Notes: generated by a model from the letters alone, not told the origin. Numbered from the stretch's first letter, positions 1 to 6,947 are shown. The stretch is DNA of 18,539 nt from Peptococcaceae bacterium UBA3933 (GCA_002385805.1 DGEF01000035.1:1-18539), one strand, 5' to 3'. A program made the numbers and translations.

Positions 1-39
1 ACTGTTGGTGCCGGTGTTGTTTCCGCTATCCATGAGTAA
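1..39 (+). CDS. tuf: Elongation factor Tu, C-terminal end only (partial)
   Basis: Only the last 12 codons and the TAA stop are in the window, reading TVGAGVVSAIHE. The stretch TVGAGVV followed by a short acidic tail is the usual C-terminus of EF-Tu, the GTPase that delivers aminoacyl-tRNA to the ribosome. The position just upstream of rpsJ fits the standard str-to-S10 operon junction of Firmicutes. The gene is cut by the window edge, not broken. Identification rests on a short match plus gene order. Confidence 0.85.
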   Translation, partial: TVGAGVVSAIHE

Positions 40-63
40 AAATAACATGTAAGTAAAAAAAAG

Positions 64-115
64 ATACATGGGCGAGACTTATGAGATCTCGCCCTGTATT
101 TCTGTTAATTTTTTT
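64..115 (+). terminator. Intrinsic terminator after tuf
   Basis: A perfect 8-bp GC-rich stem GGGCGAGA / TCTCGCCC (70-77 and 87-94) is extended by five further pairs, ATACA with TGTAT (64-68 and 95-99), across a single bulged T at 69. The loop is about 9 nt. A T-rich tract including TTTTTTT follows at about 99-115. This is a textbook Rho-independent terminator and should end transcription from the str/tuf operon before the S10 promoter. Confidence 0.9.
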
Positions 116-133
116 AGTGATTTTTATAATTTT

Positions 134-172
134 TTGTGGCGAAAACGCCGCTCTTATGCTATAATTCTAAAG
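134..172 (+). promoter_or_regulatory. Extended -10 sigma-A promoter for the S10 operon
   Basis: TATAAT at 160-165 is a perfect -10 box and is preceded by TG plus one base (157-159), giving the extended -10 TGCTATAAT. No good TTGACA is seen. TTGTGG at 134-139 lies 20 bp away and TGGCGA at 137-142 lies 17 bp away, so the -35 is weak. The AT-rich run at 107-135 could act as an UP element. The start point is expected around 171-172. It sits between the tuf terminator and rpsJ, as expected for an independently controlled ribosomal operon. Confidence 0.75.
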
Positions 173-292
173 GTGTGCATGGCATGCGATGAGGTAGGAG
201 GTTGCTACCACGGCGACACGCCAGACCCCGTGGACTAGGAAATTTCTACTGAGAATGTCCGTATATAATTCGGGCGCAAAGGAGGGAAGAAG
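172..292 (+). promoter_or_regulatory. Structured 5' leader of the S10 operon (possible autogenous control element)
   Basis: About 120 nt separate the predicted transcription start from rpsJ. Visible pairings are GTAG/CTAC (194-197 with 205-208, adjacent to a GGTAGGAGG stretch), CCACGG/CCGTGG (208-213 with 228-233), and GTCCG/CGGGC with one G-U (257-261 with 271-275) directly before the ribosome-binding site GGAGGG at 281-286. The first two share base 208, so they may be alternatives. There is no T-run after any stem, so translational control or RNA stabilisation is more likely than attenuation. In E. coli the S10 leader is bound by L4. Whether this one is too is inference. Confidence 0.5.
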
Positions 293-601
293 ATGGCGAA
301 ACAAAAAATCAGAATTCGTTTAAAAGCTTTTGATCATAAGATTTTAGATCAATCTGCTCAAAAAATTGTGGAAACCGCTAAAAAAACAGGGGCTAATGTT
401 TCCGGACCTATTCCTCTTCCTACAGAGAAGAATATTTTTACTATTTTAAGGTCTCCCCATGTTAACAAGGATTCCCGCGAGCAGTTTGAAATGAGAACTC
501 ATAAGCGTTTAATCGATATATTAGAACCTACATCTAAAACTGTTGATGCTTTGATGAGATTAGACTTGCCTGCTGGTGTTGATATTGAAATCAAACTATA
601 A
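293..601 (+). CDS. rpsJ: 30S ribosomal protein S10 (also NusE)
   Basis: S10 is a 30S head protein and, as NusE, a partner of NusB/NusG in antitermination. The 102-residue product opens IRIRLKAFDHKILDQS and contains the family segment GPIPLPT followed by ILRSPHVNKDSREQFEMRTH, matching the standard length. ATG 293 is preceded by GGAGGG at 281-286. It is the first gene of the S10 operon, behind its own promoter and leader. A 64-nt spacer made largely of 7-bp repeats separates it from rplC. Confidence 0.98.
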   Translation: MAKQKIRIRLKAFDHKILDQSAQKIVETAKKTGANVSGPIPLPTEKNIFTILRSPHVNKDSREQFEMRTHKRLIDILEPTSKTVDALMRLDLPAGVDIEIKL

Positions 602-606
602 TCAAT

Positions 607-655
607 ATCCAACATTCAACATCAAATATCCAACAACAAACATCTAACATCTAAT
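607..655 (+). repeat. Tandem array of seven 7-bp units, consensus ATCYAAC
   Basis: The rpsJ-rplC spacer can be cut into seven contiguous 7-bp units: ATCCAAC, ATTCAAC, ATCAAAT, ATCCAAC, AACAAAC, ATCTAAC, ATCTAAT. The array ends six bases before the rplC ribosome-binding site and leaves both genes intact. It shares its 7-bp period, but not its unit, with the arrays at 2234-2284 and 15924-15951. No known function is evident. Confidence 0.75.
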
Positions 656-660
656 TTGGT

Positions 661-666
661 AGGAGG
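661..666 (+). promoter_or_regulatory. Shine-Dalgarno site that decides the rplC start
   Basis: AGGAGG at 661-666 overlaps the first in-frame GTG (666), which therefore cannot be the initiation codon. The site lies 11 nt before ATG 678, which gives the usual L3 N-terminus. Confidence 0.8.
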
Positions 667-677
667 TGGCGAAAAGC

Positions 678-1304
678 ATGAAGGCTATATTAGGCAAAAA
701 AATTGGCATGACCCAGATCTTCAGTGAAGAGGGGCAGGCTATTCCCGTTACTGTAATTCAAGCGGGTCCTTGTGTTGTTGTGCAAACCAAAACTGTTAAT
801 ACTGACGGGTATAATGCTATCCAGGTAGGTTTTGGTGAACAGAAAGAATCACGGTTTAACAAACCACTTAAAGGTCATTTCAATAAAGCCAAGGTAAAAC
901 CTCTAAGATATTTAAGAGAGTTTCGTATAGATAATGTTGAAGACTATAAAGTGGGTCAAGAGATAAAAGTTGATGTCTTTCAAGAGGGAGACCGGGTTGA
1001 CGTTTCCGGTATTACTAAAGGTAAAGGTTTTGCCGGTGCTATTAAAAGGCTAGGCTTCCACAGAGGACCTGAATCTCACGGTTCTAAATACCATCGTCGT
1101 ACAGGTGCCCTTGGTGCATTAGGTCCTAGTAGAGTGTTTAAAGGCCGTCAATTGCCCGGACGTATGGGTTCTGACAAAGTAACCGTTCAAAATTTACAGG
1201 TTGTAAAAGTTGATCCAGAACGCAATCTTTTACTGGTAAAAGGTGCTGTTCCCGGTCCTAGAAAGGGATTGTTGACGATAAAAGCTTCTGTTAAGTCCAA
1301 GTAG
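678..1304 (+). CDS. rplC: 50S ribosomal protein L3
   Basis: L3 binds 23S rRNA early in 50S assembly and reaches toward the peptidyl transferase centre. The 208-residue product starts MKAILGKKIGMTQIF, which aligns with the family N-terminus. It carries the conserved central region with KGKGFAGAIKR, HGSKYHRR and the PGRMG loop. I place the start at ATG 678 rather than the upstream in-frame GTG 666, because the latter lies inside the Shine-Dalgarno sequence. The length is normal and the protein intact. It is second in the S10 operon. Confidence 0.97.
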   Translation: MKAILGKKIGMTQIFSEEGQAIPVTVIQAGPCVVVQTKTVNTDGYNAIQVGFGEQKESRFNKPLKGHFNKAKVKPLRYLREFRIDNVEDYKVGQEIKVDVFQEGDRVDVSGITKGKGFAGAIKRLGFHRGPESHGSKYHRRTGALGALGPSRVFKGRQLPGRMGSDKVTVQNLQVVKVDPERNLLLVKGAVPGPRKGLLTIKASVKSK

Positions 1305-1333
1305 AGTTTTTTGGCCAGAAAGGAGGAACAAGG

Positions 1334-1954
1334 ATGCCAAAGGTAGCTATATATAATACCCAAGGCTCTCAAGTTGGGGAAATTGAATTAAAAGATGAGA
1401 TTTTTGGTATTGAACCAAATGAGAGTGTTGTCCACGAAACCGTTGTAATGCAAATGGCAAGCTGGCGCCGGGGTACTTCTTCTACTAAAACAAGAGGAGA
1501 AGTGAGCGGCGGTGGACGTAAACCCTGGAGACAAAAAGGTACAGGTCGGGCCAGAGTTGGTTCAATTCGTTCGCCTTTATGGCGAGGCGGTGCCATAATA
1601 TTTGGTCCCAAACCCAGAGATTATAGTTATAGAATTCCTAAAAAGAAAGTGCGTTTAGCTTTAAAATCTGCATTATCAGCTAAGGTTTTAGACGGTGAAC
1701 TTATTGTTGTAGATCAATTTAATTTTGAACAGCCTAAAACTAAAGATATGGTGAATGCTTTAAAAGCGTTAAATGCTTTAGAGGCCTTAATTGTAACTGC
1801 TGATTTCGATGAAAATGTTTTTAAATCTGCTCGTAATATTAGTGGTGTTACTCCTTTGACTGCTACAGGCTTAAATGTTTATGACATTTTAAATCATGAA
1901 AAGCTTATCATTACCAAAGATGCTGTAGCCAAGATCGAGGAGGTGTTGGCGTAA
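1334..1954 (+). CDS. rplD: 50S ribosomal protein L4
   Basis: L4 binds 23S rRNA and lines the exit tunnel. In E. coli it also represses its own S10 operon through the mRNA leader. The 206-residue product has the expected extended tunnel loop at about residues 44-95, rich in Arg and Gly (RRGTSSTKTRGEVSGGGRK, then GTGRARVGS), followed by the globular C-terminal part. AGGAGG precedes ATG 1334. The TAA stop overlaps the rplW ATG by one base (TAATG), a typical sign of translational coupling. Confidence 0.98.
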   Translation: MPKVAIYNTQGSQVGEIELKDEIFGIEPNESVVHETVVMQMASWRRGTSSTKTRGEVSGGGRKPWRQKGTGRARVGSIRSPLWRGGAIIFGPKPRDYSYRIPKKKVRLALKSALSAKVLDGELIVVDQFNFEQPKTKDMVNALKALNALEALIVTADFDENVFKSARNISGVTPLTATGLNVYDILNHEKLIITKDAVAKIEEVLA

Positions 1955-2235
1955 TGAAAAACCCAAGAGACATTATTATTAAACCCATCATCTCTGAAAA
2001 ATCCGTAGAACAAATGGAGCAGAACAAATATACTTTTAAAGTTGATAAAAAGGCAAATAAGATTGACATTAAACAGGCCGTAGAAGCAATTTTCAAGGTT
2101 AAAGTGACTGATGTAAAAACCATGAATGTTAAAGGTAAATTGAAACGGTTAGGCAGATATCAGGGTAGAACACCTGACTGGAAAAAGGCTATTGTTACCT
2201 TGCAAGAAGGCGACAAAATCGAAATCTTTGAATAG
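1954..2235 (+). CDS. rplW: 50S ribosomal protein L23
   Basis: L23 sits at the polypeptide exit, where trigger factor and SRP dock. The 93-residue product has the family opening IIKPIISEKSVEQME, the segment YTFKVDKKANKIDIKQAVE and the loop with TMNVKGKLKR. The start shares one base with the rplD stop and uses the GAGGAGGTG site inside rplD. Its TAG stop forms the first two bases of a 7-bp repeat unit in the following spacer. Confidence 0.97.
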   Translation: MKNPRDIIIKPIISEKSVEQMEQNKYTFKVDKKANKIDIKQAVEAIFKVKVTDVKTMNVKGKLKRLGRYQGRTPDWKKAIVTLQEGDKIEIFE

Positions 2236-2284
2236 CCACCAGTCACTGAAAAGACTAGTCACCAGTCACTAGTCACTAGTCACT
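2234..2284 (+). repeat. Tandem array of six 7-bp units, consensus AGYCACY
   Basis: Two units (AGCCACC 2234-2240, AGTCACT 2241-2247) are followed by nine other bases and then four exact contiguous units (AGTCACC 2257-2263, AGTCACT 2264-2270, 2271-2277 and 2278-2284). The first unit includes the AG of the rplW stop codon TAG. The array ends six bases before the rplB ribosome-binding site. The same unit family recurs at 15924-15951. Confidence 0.85.
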
Positions 2285-2303
2285 AATAAAGGAGGGAACT
2301 GTG

Positions 2304-3134
2304 ATGCCAGTTAAGAAGTTTAAGCCGACTTCCCCAGGTCGACGTCATATGACGGTTTCGACTTTTGAAGAGATAACTACCGATAAGCCCGAAAAGTCTT
2401 TAGTTGAACCATTGAAAAAAAATGCGGGCAGAAATAGTCAAGGAAGAGTAACCGTTCGGCACCAAGGCGGCGGTCATAAAAGACTCTATAGAATAATTGA
2501 TTTTAAACGGAATAAAGACGGTATCCCAGCTAAAGTAGCAACTATTGAGTATGACCCAAACCGTTCTGCACGGATTGCCTTATTAAACTATGCTGACGGA
2601 GAAAAACGTTATATTATTGCTCCCCATGGTTTGCAGGTTGGAGATACGGTTGTTTCCGGTCCAGATGCAGATATTAAAGTAGGTAATACATTACCTATGA
2701 AATATATTCCTGCTGGTACTATACTGCATAATATTGAGCTTAAGCCTGGTAAAGGCGGTCAGCTCTGCCGTTCTGCCGGTAGCTCCGCTCAGTTAATGGC
2801 TAAAGAAGGTAAATATGTTCACTTGCGTTTACCATCCGGGGAAGTTCGCCTTGTTTTAAGTGAATGCAGGGCTACAATTGGCCAAGTGGGTAACTTGGAC
2901 CATGAAAACATAACTATTGGTAAAGCAGGTCGTTCCCGTTGGAAAAACAAAAGACCTTCCGTTCGTGGTGTGGTTATGAACCCAGTGGATCACCCCCATG
3001 GCGGTGGTGAAGGTCGTTCGCCAATAGGTAGAAAGACTCCTGTAACTCCTTGGGGTAAACCTGCAATCGGTGGTAAGACACGTAAGAAAAATAATCCTAC
3101 TGATAAATATATTGTTAAATCACGCAAGAAATAA
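2304..3134 (+). CDS. rplB: 50S ribosomal protein L2
   Basis: L2 is a core 23S rRNA-binding protein near the peptidyl transferase centre and the inter-subunit bridge. The 276-residue product starts MPVKKFKPTSPGRR, has an N-terminal OB-like part (about 40-120), the SH3-like part (about 125-200) and the highly conserved C-terminal segment NPVDHPHGGGEGRSPIG. The in-frame GTG at 2301 sits only 4 nt from GGAGGG (2291-2296). ATG 2304, 7 nt away and matching the family N-terminus, is preferred. It follows the 7-bp repeat array. Confidence 0.98.
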   Translation: MPVKKFKPTSPGRRHMTVSTFEEITTDKPEKSLVEPLKKNAGRNSQGRVTVRHQGGGHKRLYRIIDFKRNKDGIPAKVATIEYDPNRSARIALLNYADGEKRYIIAPHGLQVGDTVVSGPDADIKVGNTLPMKYIPAGTILHNIELKPGKGGQLCRSAGSSAQLMAKEGKYVHLRLPSGEVRLVLSECRATIGQVGNLDHENITIGKAGRSRWKNKRPSVRGVVMNPVDHPHGGGEGRSPIGRKTPVTPWGKPAIGGKTRKKNNPTDKYIVKSRKK

Positions 3135-3176
3135 CCTGGTTTAGGATTTTTTGCGAAAGGAGGATGGCTAAACCTC

Positions 3177-3461
3177 ATGGGTAGATCATTAAAAAAAGGA
3201 CCATATGTAGATAAGAAGTTATTAAAGAGAATCGAAGAGATGAATGAAAAAAATGAGAAAAGGGTTATCAAAACCTGGTCTCGTAGTTCAACTATTTTCC
3301 CACAAATGGTAGGCCATACCATTGCTGTTCATGACGGACGTAAACATGTTCCCGTATATATTACCGAAGACATGGTTGGTCATAAATTGGGAGAATTTGC
3401 TCCAACTAGATTTTTCAAGGGTCATGGAGCCCATACCGAACGTTCGACAGCCCTGAAATAG
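3177..3461 (+). CDS. rpsS: 30S ribosomal protein S19
   Basis: S19 lies in the 30S head next to S13 and contacts A- and P-site tRNA. The 94-residue product begins MGRSLKKGPYVDKKLLKRIE and contains TWSRSSTIFPQMVGHTIAVHDG and the C-terminal GEFAPTRFFKGH, all standard. AAAGGAGG at 3156-3163 is 13 nt before ATG 3177. A nearer ATG at 3164 opens only a six-codon frame and is unlikely to be used. Confidence 0.98.
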   Translation: MGRSLKKGPYVDKKLLKRIEEMNEKNEKRVIKTWSRSSTIFPQMVGHTIAVHDGRKHVPVYITEDMVGHKLGEFAPTRFFKGHGAHTERSTALK

Positions 3462-3484
3462 AAACTGGAGAGGGGGTTCTGATT

Positions 3485-3826
3485 ATGGAAGCTAGAGCAG
3501 TTGCTAAATATATTCGCATTTCACCACGCAAAGCCCGTCAAGTTATTGACTTAATCAGGGGCAAAGATGTTAAAGATGCGTTCGCAATACTAAAATTTAC
3601 ACCTAACAAAGGTGCTGACCTTATCGCCAAGGTTCTTAAATCAGCCGTTAGCAATGCTGAACATAACTATGAAATGGATGTAGATTCTTTATATGTTAGT
3701 AAAGCTTATGTAGACCAAGGACCGACTTTGAAAAGGTTTAAACCCAGAGCCTATGGTCGTGCTGATATGATTCGTAAAAGAACCAGTCATATTACCGTCG
3801 TAGTAAGCGAGAAAAAGGAGGGATAA
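3485..3826 (+). CDS. rplV: 50S ribosomal protein L22
   Basis: L22 helps fold 23S rRNA, and its long beta-hairpin lines the exit tunnel, a site of macrolide resistance changes. The 113-residue product opens with EARAVAKYIRISPRKARQVI and has the hairpin segment GPTLKRFKPRAYGRAD at about 78-93. Length is normal. A GAGAGGGGG site lies just before ATG 3485. It is followed four bases later by rpsC. Confidence 0.98.
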   Translation: MEARAVAKYIRISPRKARQVIDLIRGKDVKDAFAILKFTPNKGADLIAKVLKSAVSNAEHNYEMDVDSLYVSKAYVDQGPTLKRFKPRAYGRADMIRKRTSHITVVVSEKKEG

Positions 3827-3830
3827 CTAA

Positions 3831-4496
3831 GTGGGTCAAAAGGTAAGTCCTAAAGGATTAAGGATCGGAATTATTAAAGATTGGGATGCCAAATGGTATG
3901 CAGATAAAAATTATGTAGAACTCCTCCATGAAGACCTTAAAATCCGCAAATATATTAAAGAAAAGTTATATTTGGCCGGTATTTCCAACATTGAAATAGA
4001 AAGAGCTGCCAATAACAGAGTTAAAGTTACTATATGTACCGCTAAACCAGGTATTGTTATCGGTCGGAACGGTTCAGAAGTAGAAGCTTTACGGAAAGAA
4101 CTGGAAAAAATGACTAAGAAACAGGTTAATATTAACATCCAGGAAGTTAAAAAACCCGAAATTGATGCCCAGTTAGTTGCCGAGAACGTTGCCGCTCAGT
4201 TGGAAAAAAGAGTTGCTTTTAGAAGAGCAATGAAACAAGCGGTAGGTCGCGCTTTAAGAATGGGCGCTGAAGGGATTAAAATAGCTGTTTCCGGTCGTTT
4301 AGGTGGAGCGGAGATTGCTCGTACTGAATGGTATAGTGAAGGAAAAGTCCCTTTGCATACATTAAGGGCAGATATTGATTATGGTTTTGCGGAAGCCAAT
4401 ACAACTTACGGAAAAATTGGCGTAAAGGTATGGATTTATAAAGGAGAAGTTCTTCCTGAGGCTAAGAATGTTGAACCAAAGGAAGGGGGTCAATAG
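3831..4496 (+). CDS. rpsC: 30S ribosomal protein S3
   Basis: S3 forms part of the mRNA entry channel on the 30S head. The 221-residue product starts MGQKVSPKGLRIGI from a GTG codon, preceded by AAAAAGGAGGG at the end of rplV. A type II KH domain covers about residues 39-107 with the GRNG loop at 78-81. The S3 C-terminal domain follows, with GAEGIKIAVSGRLGGAEIAR and the conserved PLHTLRADIDYG. The length is normal and the gene intact. Confidence 0.98.
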   Translation: MGQKVSPKGLRIGIIKDWDAKWYADKNYVELLHEDLKIRKYIKEKLYLAGISNIEIERAANNRVKVTICTAKPGIVIGRNGSEVEALRKELEKMTKKQVNINIQEVKKPEIDAQLVAENVAAQLEKRVAFRRAMKQAVGRALRMGAEGIKIAVSGRLGGAEIARTEWYSEGKVPLHTLRADIDYGFAEANTTYGKIGVKVWIYKGEVLPEAKNVEPKEGGQ

Positions 4497-4499
4497 GCT

Positions 4500-4937
4500 A
4501 TGTTAATGCCAAAAAGAGTTAAATGGCGCAGACCTCACCGGGGTACAATGAAAGGTAAAGCTACGCGAGGCAATACCGTAACCTATGGTGAATATGGCTT
4601 GCAAGCTTTAGAGGCTGGTTGGATTACCAGTAGACAAATAGAAGCTGCCCGTGTTGCTATGACACGTTATATTAGACGTGGTGGTAAAGTTTGGATAAAA
4701 ATTTTTCCTGACAAACCTATCACTGCGAAACCTGCTGAAACACGGATGGGTGCCGGTAAAGGTTCACCTGAATACTGGGTAGCAGTTGTTAAACCAGGGC
4801 GAGTTATGTTTGAGTTAGCCGGGATTCCCGAGGATGTTGCTCGTGAGGCTTTCCGTTTAGCTATGCATAAATTACCCGTTAAATGTAAGTTCGTAAAACG
4901 GGAGGAAATGGGTGGTGACGCAAATGAAAGCAGATAA
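4500..4937 (+). CDS. rplP: 50S ribosomal protein L16
   Basis: L16 sits near the A site and is needed for late 50S maturation. The 145-residue product begins MLMPKRVKWRRPHRG, matching the family pattern MLxPKRVK, so ATG 4500 is chosen over ATG 4506. The conserved RMGAGKGSPEYWVAVVKPG lies at 82-100. The 3' end overlaps rpmC. The extra C-terminal residues after KREE are encoded in that overlap. Confidence 0.98.
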   Translation: MLMPKRVKWRRPHRGTMKGKATRGNTVTYGEYGLQALEAGWITSRQIEAARVAMTRYIRRGGKVWIKIFPDKPITAKPAETRMGAGKGSPEYWVAVVKPGRVMFELAGIPEDVAREAFRLAMHKLPVKCKFVKREEMGGDANESR

Positions 4938-5127
4938 ACTGCGGGAACTAACAGTAGATGAATTAGAACGTAAAGTAGATGACTTAAAGGAAGAACTTTT
5001 TAATTTGCGTTTCCAGATGGCTACCGGTCAACTTGAAAACCCTATGCGGATAAAAGAAGTACGCAAAAACATTGCCAGAGCTAAAACAGTTTTAAGGGAA
5101 CGTGAACTTAAAGAGCGCAAAGCTTAA
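4924..5127 (+). CDS. rpmC: 50S ribosomal protein L29
   Basis: L29 is a small helical protein beside L23 at the tunnel exit. ATG 4924 gives 67 residues starting MKADKLRELTVDELE, which matches the family, with the conserved KEELFNLRFQMATGQLENP. It overlaps rplP by 14 nt. The start is uncertain. The best Shine-Dalgarno (GGGAGG, 4900-4905) suits GTG 4912 or GTG 4915 better than ATG 4924, which would add three or four residues (VTQ or MVTQ). The homology-based start is preferred. Confidence 0.9.
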   Translation: MKADKLRELTVDELERKVDDLKEELFNLRFQMATGQLENPMRIKEVRKNIARAKTVLRERELKERKA

Positions 5128-5154
5128 CCTATTGTTTAAAGGGGGTTAGAACGG

Positions 5155-5415
5155 GTGGAAAGAAATAATCGTAAAGTACGTTACGGTATTGTAGTAAGCA
5201 ACAAAATGGATAAAACCGTTACAGTTGCCGTTGATAACTATTACCATCATCCTCTCTATAAAAAAATTACTAAAACCACTAAGAAGTATAAAGCCCATGA
5301 TGAGGAAAACAAGTGTAATATAGGGGACAAAGTTAAGATTATGGAAACACGTCCATTAAGCAGACATAAAAGATGGCGTGTTGTAGAAATTATTGAAAAG
5401 GCACCTATTATTTAG
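5155..5415 (+). CDS. rpsQ: 30S ribosomal protein S17
   Basis: S17 is a primary 16S rRNA binder of OB fold. The 86-residue product starts from GTG 5155 behind AAAGGGGG and carries KVRYGIVVSNKMDKTVTVAV, then HPLYKKITKTTKKYKAHDE and the C-terminal ETRPLSRHKRWRVVEII, all typical. It ends the S10 part of the cluster. No terminator is visible before rplN, so transcription should continue into the spc genes. Confidence 0.98.
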   Translation: MERNNRKVRYGIVVSNKMDKTVTVAVDNYYHHPLYKKITKTTKKYKAHDEENKCNIGDKVKIMETRPLSRHKRWRVVEIIEKAPII

Positions 5416-5452
5416 TCCGAAAGAGCATGTTGCCGAAAGGAGGTAACCTGAA

Positions 5453-5821
5453 ATGATCCAACAAGAAAGTAGACTTAAAGTGGGTGACAACACCGGAGCA
5501 AAAGAATTACTGTGCATCCGTGTTTTAGGTGGTACTAGACGTCGTTATGCTTCGGTTGGTGATATTATTATTGCTACTGTTAAACATGCAACACCAGGGG
5601 GCGTTGTTAAGAAAGGAGACGTAGTCAAAGCGGTAGTAGTAAGAACAGTGGCTCCTATAAGAAGACCGGACGGTTCTTATATCCGTTTTGATGAAAATGC
5701 TGCCGTAATTATTAAAGATGATAAAAGCCCAAGAGGGACTCGTATTTTTGGACCGGTTGCAAGAGAGTTACGGGAAAAGGATTTCATGAAAATTATATCC
5801 CTTGCTCCTGAAGTGCTGTAA
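5453..5821 (+). CDS. rplN: 50S ribosomal protein L14
   Basis: L14 contacts 16S rRNA in an inter-subunit bridge and is the docking site for RsfS. The 122-residue product is a standard-length match from MIQQESRLKVGDNTGAKELL to the C-terminal FMKIISLAPEVL, including the signature GGTRRRYASVGD. AAAGGAGGT precedes ATG 5453. It is the first spc gene. Confidence 0.98.
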   Translation: MIQQESRLKVGDNTGAKELLCIRVLGGTRRRYASVGDIIIATVKHATPGGVVKKGDVVKAVVVRTVAPIRRPDGSYIRFDENAAVIIKDDKSPRGTRIFGPVARELREKDFMKIISLAPEVL

Positions 5822-5849
5822 CATAATATAGCCTTTGGAGGTGAAATAA

Positions 5850-6179
5850 GTGGCTAAAAATAAATTACATGTAAAAAAAGGCGACAATGTAGTAGTTATT
5901 GCTGGGAAAGACAAAGGCAAAAAAGGTAAAGTCCTACAAGCTTTTCCCAGTGAGTCTCGCGTGATTATCGAAGGTGTTAATATTATCAAAAGACATACCC
6001 GTCCTACGCAGAAGATGCCTCAAGGCGGTATTATTGAACGGGAAGCCCCTGTTCATGTGTCCAATGTTATGCCTTTCTGTTCAAAATGCGGTAAAGGTGT
6101 CCGCATTACTAAAAAAGAACTGGCTGATGGCAGAAAGGTTCGCAGTTGTCATCGGTGCGGCGAGGTTTTTGATAAATAG
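5850..6179 (+). CDS. rplX: 50S ribosomal protein L24, zinc-ribbon (C+) form
   Basis: L24 is an assembly-initiating 23S rRNA binder. The 109-residue product starts from GTG 5850 behind TTGGAGGTG. A KOW motif lies near residues 8-35 (KGDNVVVIAGKDKGKKGKV), followed by the family segment REAPVHVSNVMP. The C-terminal part has four cysteines, C77-x2-C80 and C100-x2-C103, in CSKCGKG and CHRCGEV, a likely zinc ribbon. The Bacillus subtilis protein has no such cysteines, so this is a C+ version. Confidence 0.97.
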   Translation: MAKNKLHVKKGDNVVVIAGKDKGKKGKVLQAFPSESRVIIEGVNIIKRHTRPTQKMPQGGIIEREAPVHVSNVMPFCSKCGKGVRITKKELADGRKVRSCHRCGEVFDK

Positions 6180-6209
6180 TTCCTTTTAGAAGGGAGGCTG
6201 AGCTTAAAT

Positions 6210-6749
6210 ATGGCAAGGTTAAAGGAAAAGTACCTTAATGAAGTAATCCCAGCTATGCAACAAAAATTTAATTATAAGAATGTCATGGAAATTCCTAAGT
6301 TAGAAAAAGTAACTATTAATATTGGTTTAGGTGAAGCAGTACAAAATCCTAAAGCTCTGGATGCTGCAGTAAATGATTTAACACTTATTGCCGGGCAAAA
6401 GCCAGTAATAACCCGGGCGAAAAAATCTATTGCTGCTTTCAAAGTAAGGGAAGGAATGCCTGTAGGTGTTAAAGTTACCTTAAGAGGCGAAAGAATGTAT
6501 GAGTTTGTAGATAAGCTTCTAAATGTCGCTTTACCTCGTGTTCGTGATTTTAGAGGTGTTTCTCCTAAATCTTTTGACGGCAGAGGAAATTATAGCTTGG
6601 GGTTAAAAGAACAGTTGTTATTCCCTGAAATTGATTACGATAAAATTGATAAAGTTCGTGGTTTGGAAGTAGTTTTCACAACTACCGCCAAAACTGACGA
6701 AGAGGGCAGAGAACTGTTGAGGCTCCTTGGAATGCCGTTTGCAAGTTAA
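6210..6749 (+). CDS. rplE: 50S ribosomal protein L5
   Basis: L5 binds 5S rRNA and contacts P-site tRNA in the central protuberance. The 179-residue product has the family segments NVMEIPKLEKVTINIG, AGQKPVITRAKKSIAAFKVR and the C-terminal RGLEVVFTTTAKTDEEGREL. AAGGGAGG precedes ATG 6210. Length is standard and the frame intact. It is followed 18 nt later by rpsN. Confidence 0.98.
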   Translation: MARLKEKYLNEVIPAMQQKFNYKNVMEIPKLEKVTINIGLGEAVQNPKALDAAVNDLTLIAGQKPVITRAKKSIAAFKVREGMPVGVKVTLRGERMYEFVDKLLNVALPRVRDFRGVSPKSFDGRGNYSLGLKEQLLFPEIDYDKIDKVRGLEVVFTTTAKTDEEGRELLRLLGMPFAS

Positions 6750-6767
6750 TAAATAGGAGGTAATACA

Positions 6768-6947
6768 GTGGCTAAAACTTCGATGAAAGTTAGAAAAGCG
6801 CCGAAATATAAAGTTCGGCATGTTAACAGATGTAAAGTATGTGGTCGTCCTCGGGCCTATATGCGTAAGTTTGGTCTGTGCAGAGTATGTTTTAGAGAGT
6901 TAGCTTATAAAGGTCAATTGCCTGGAGTAACAAAATCCAGTTGGTAA
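6768..6947 (+). CDS. rpsN: 30S ribosomal protein S14, type Z (zinc-binding)
   Basis: Read by hand from GTG 6768 behind TAGGAGG. The 59-residue product begins MAKTSMKVRKAPKYKVR and ends GQLPGVTKSSW. It has the four zinc-ligand cysteines C22-x2-C25 and C38-x2-C41 (RCKVCGRPR and LCRVCF), placing it in the short zinc-binding S14 type. It is two residues shorter at the N-terminal part than the common 61-residue form. S14 sits in the 30S head with S3 and S10. The position between rplE and rpsH is the canonical one. Confidence 0.97.
   Translation: MAKTSMKVRKAPKYKVRHVNRCKVCGRPRAYMRKFGLCRVCFRELAYKGQLPGVTKSSW

Noticed and set aside
607..655. The repeat array as a CRISPR array
   Set aside because: The units are 7 bp and contiguous with no spacers, and there are no cas genes in the window.
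5974..6189. A 71-codon + strand frame inside rplX
   Set aside because: It lies in a different frame within the well-supported L24 gene, so it is a shadow.
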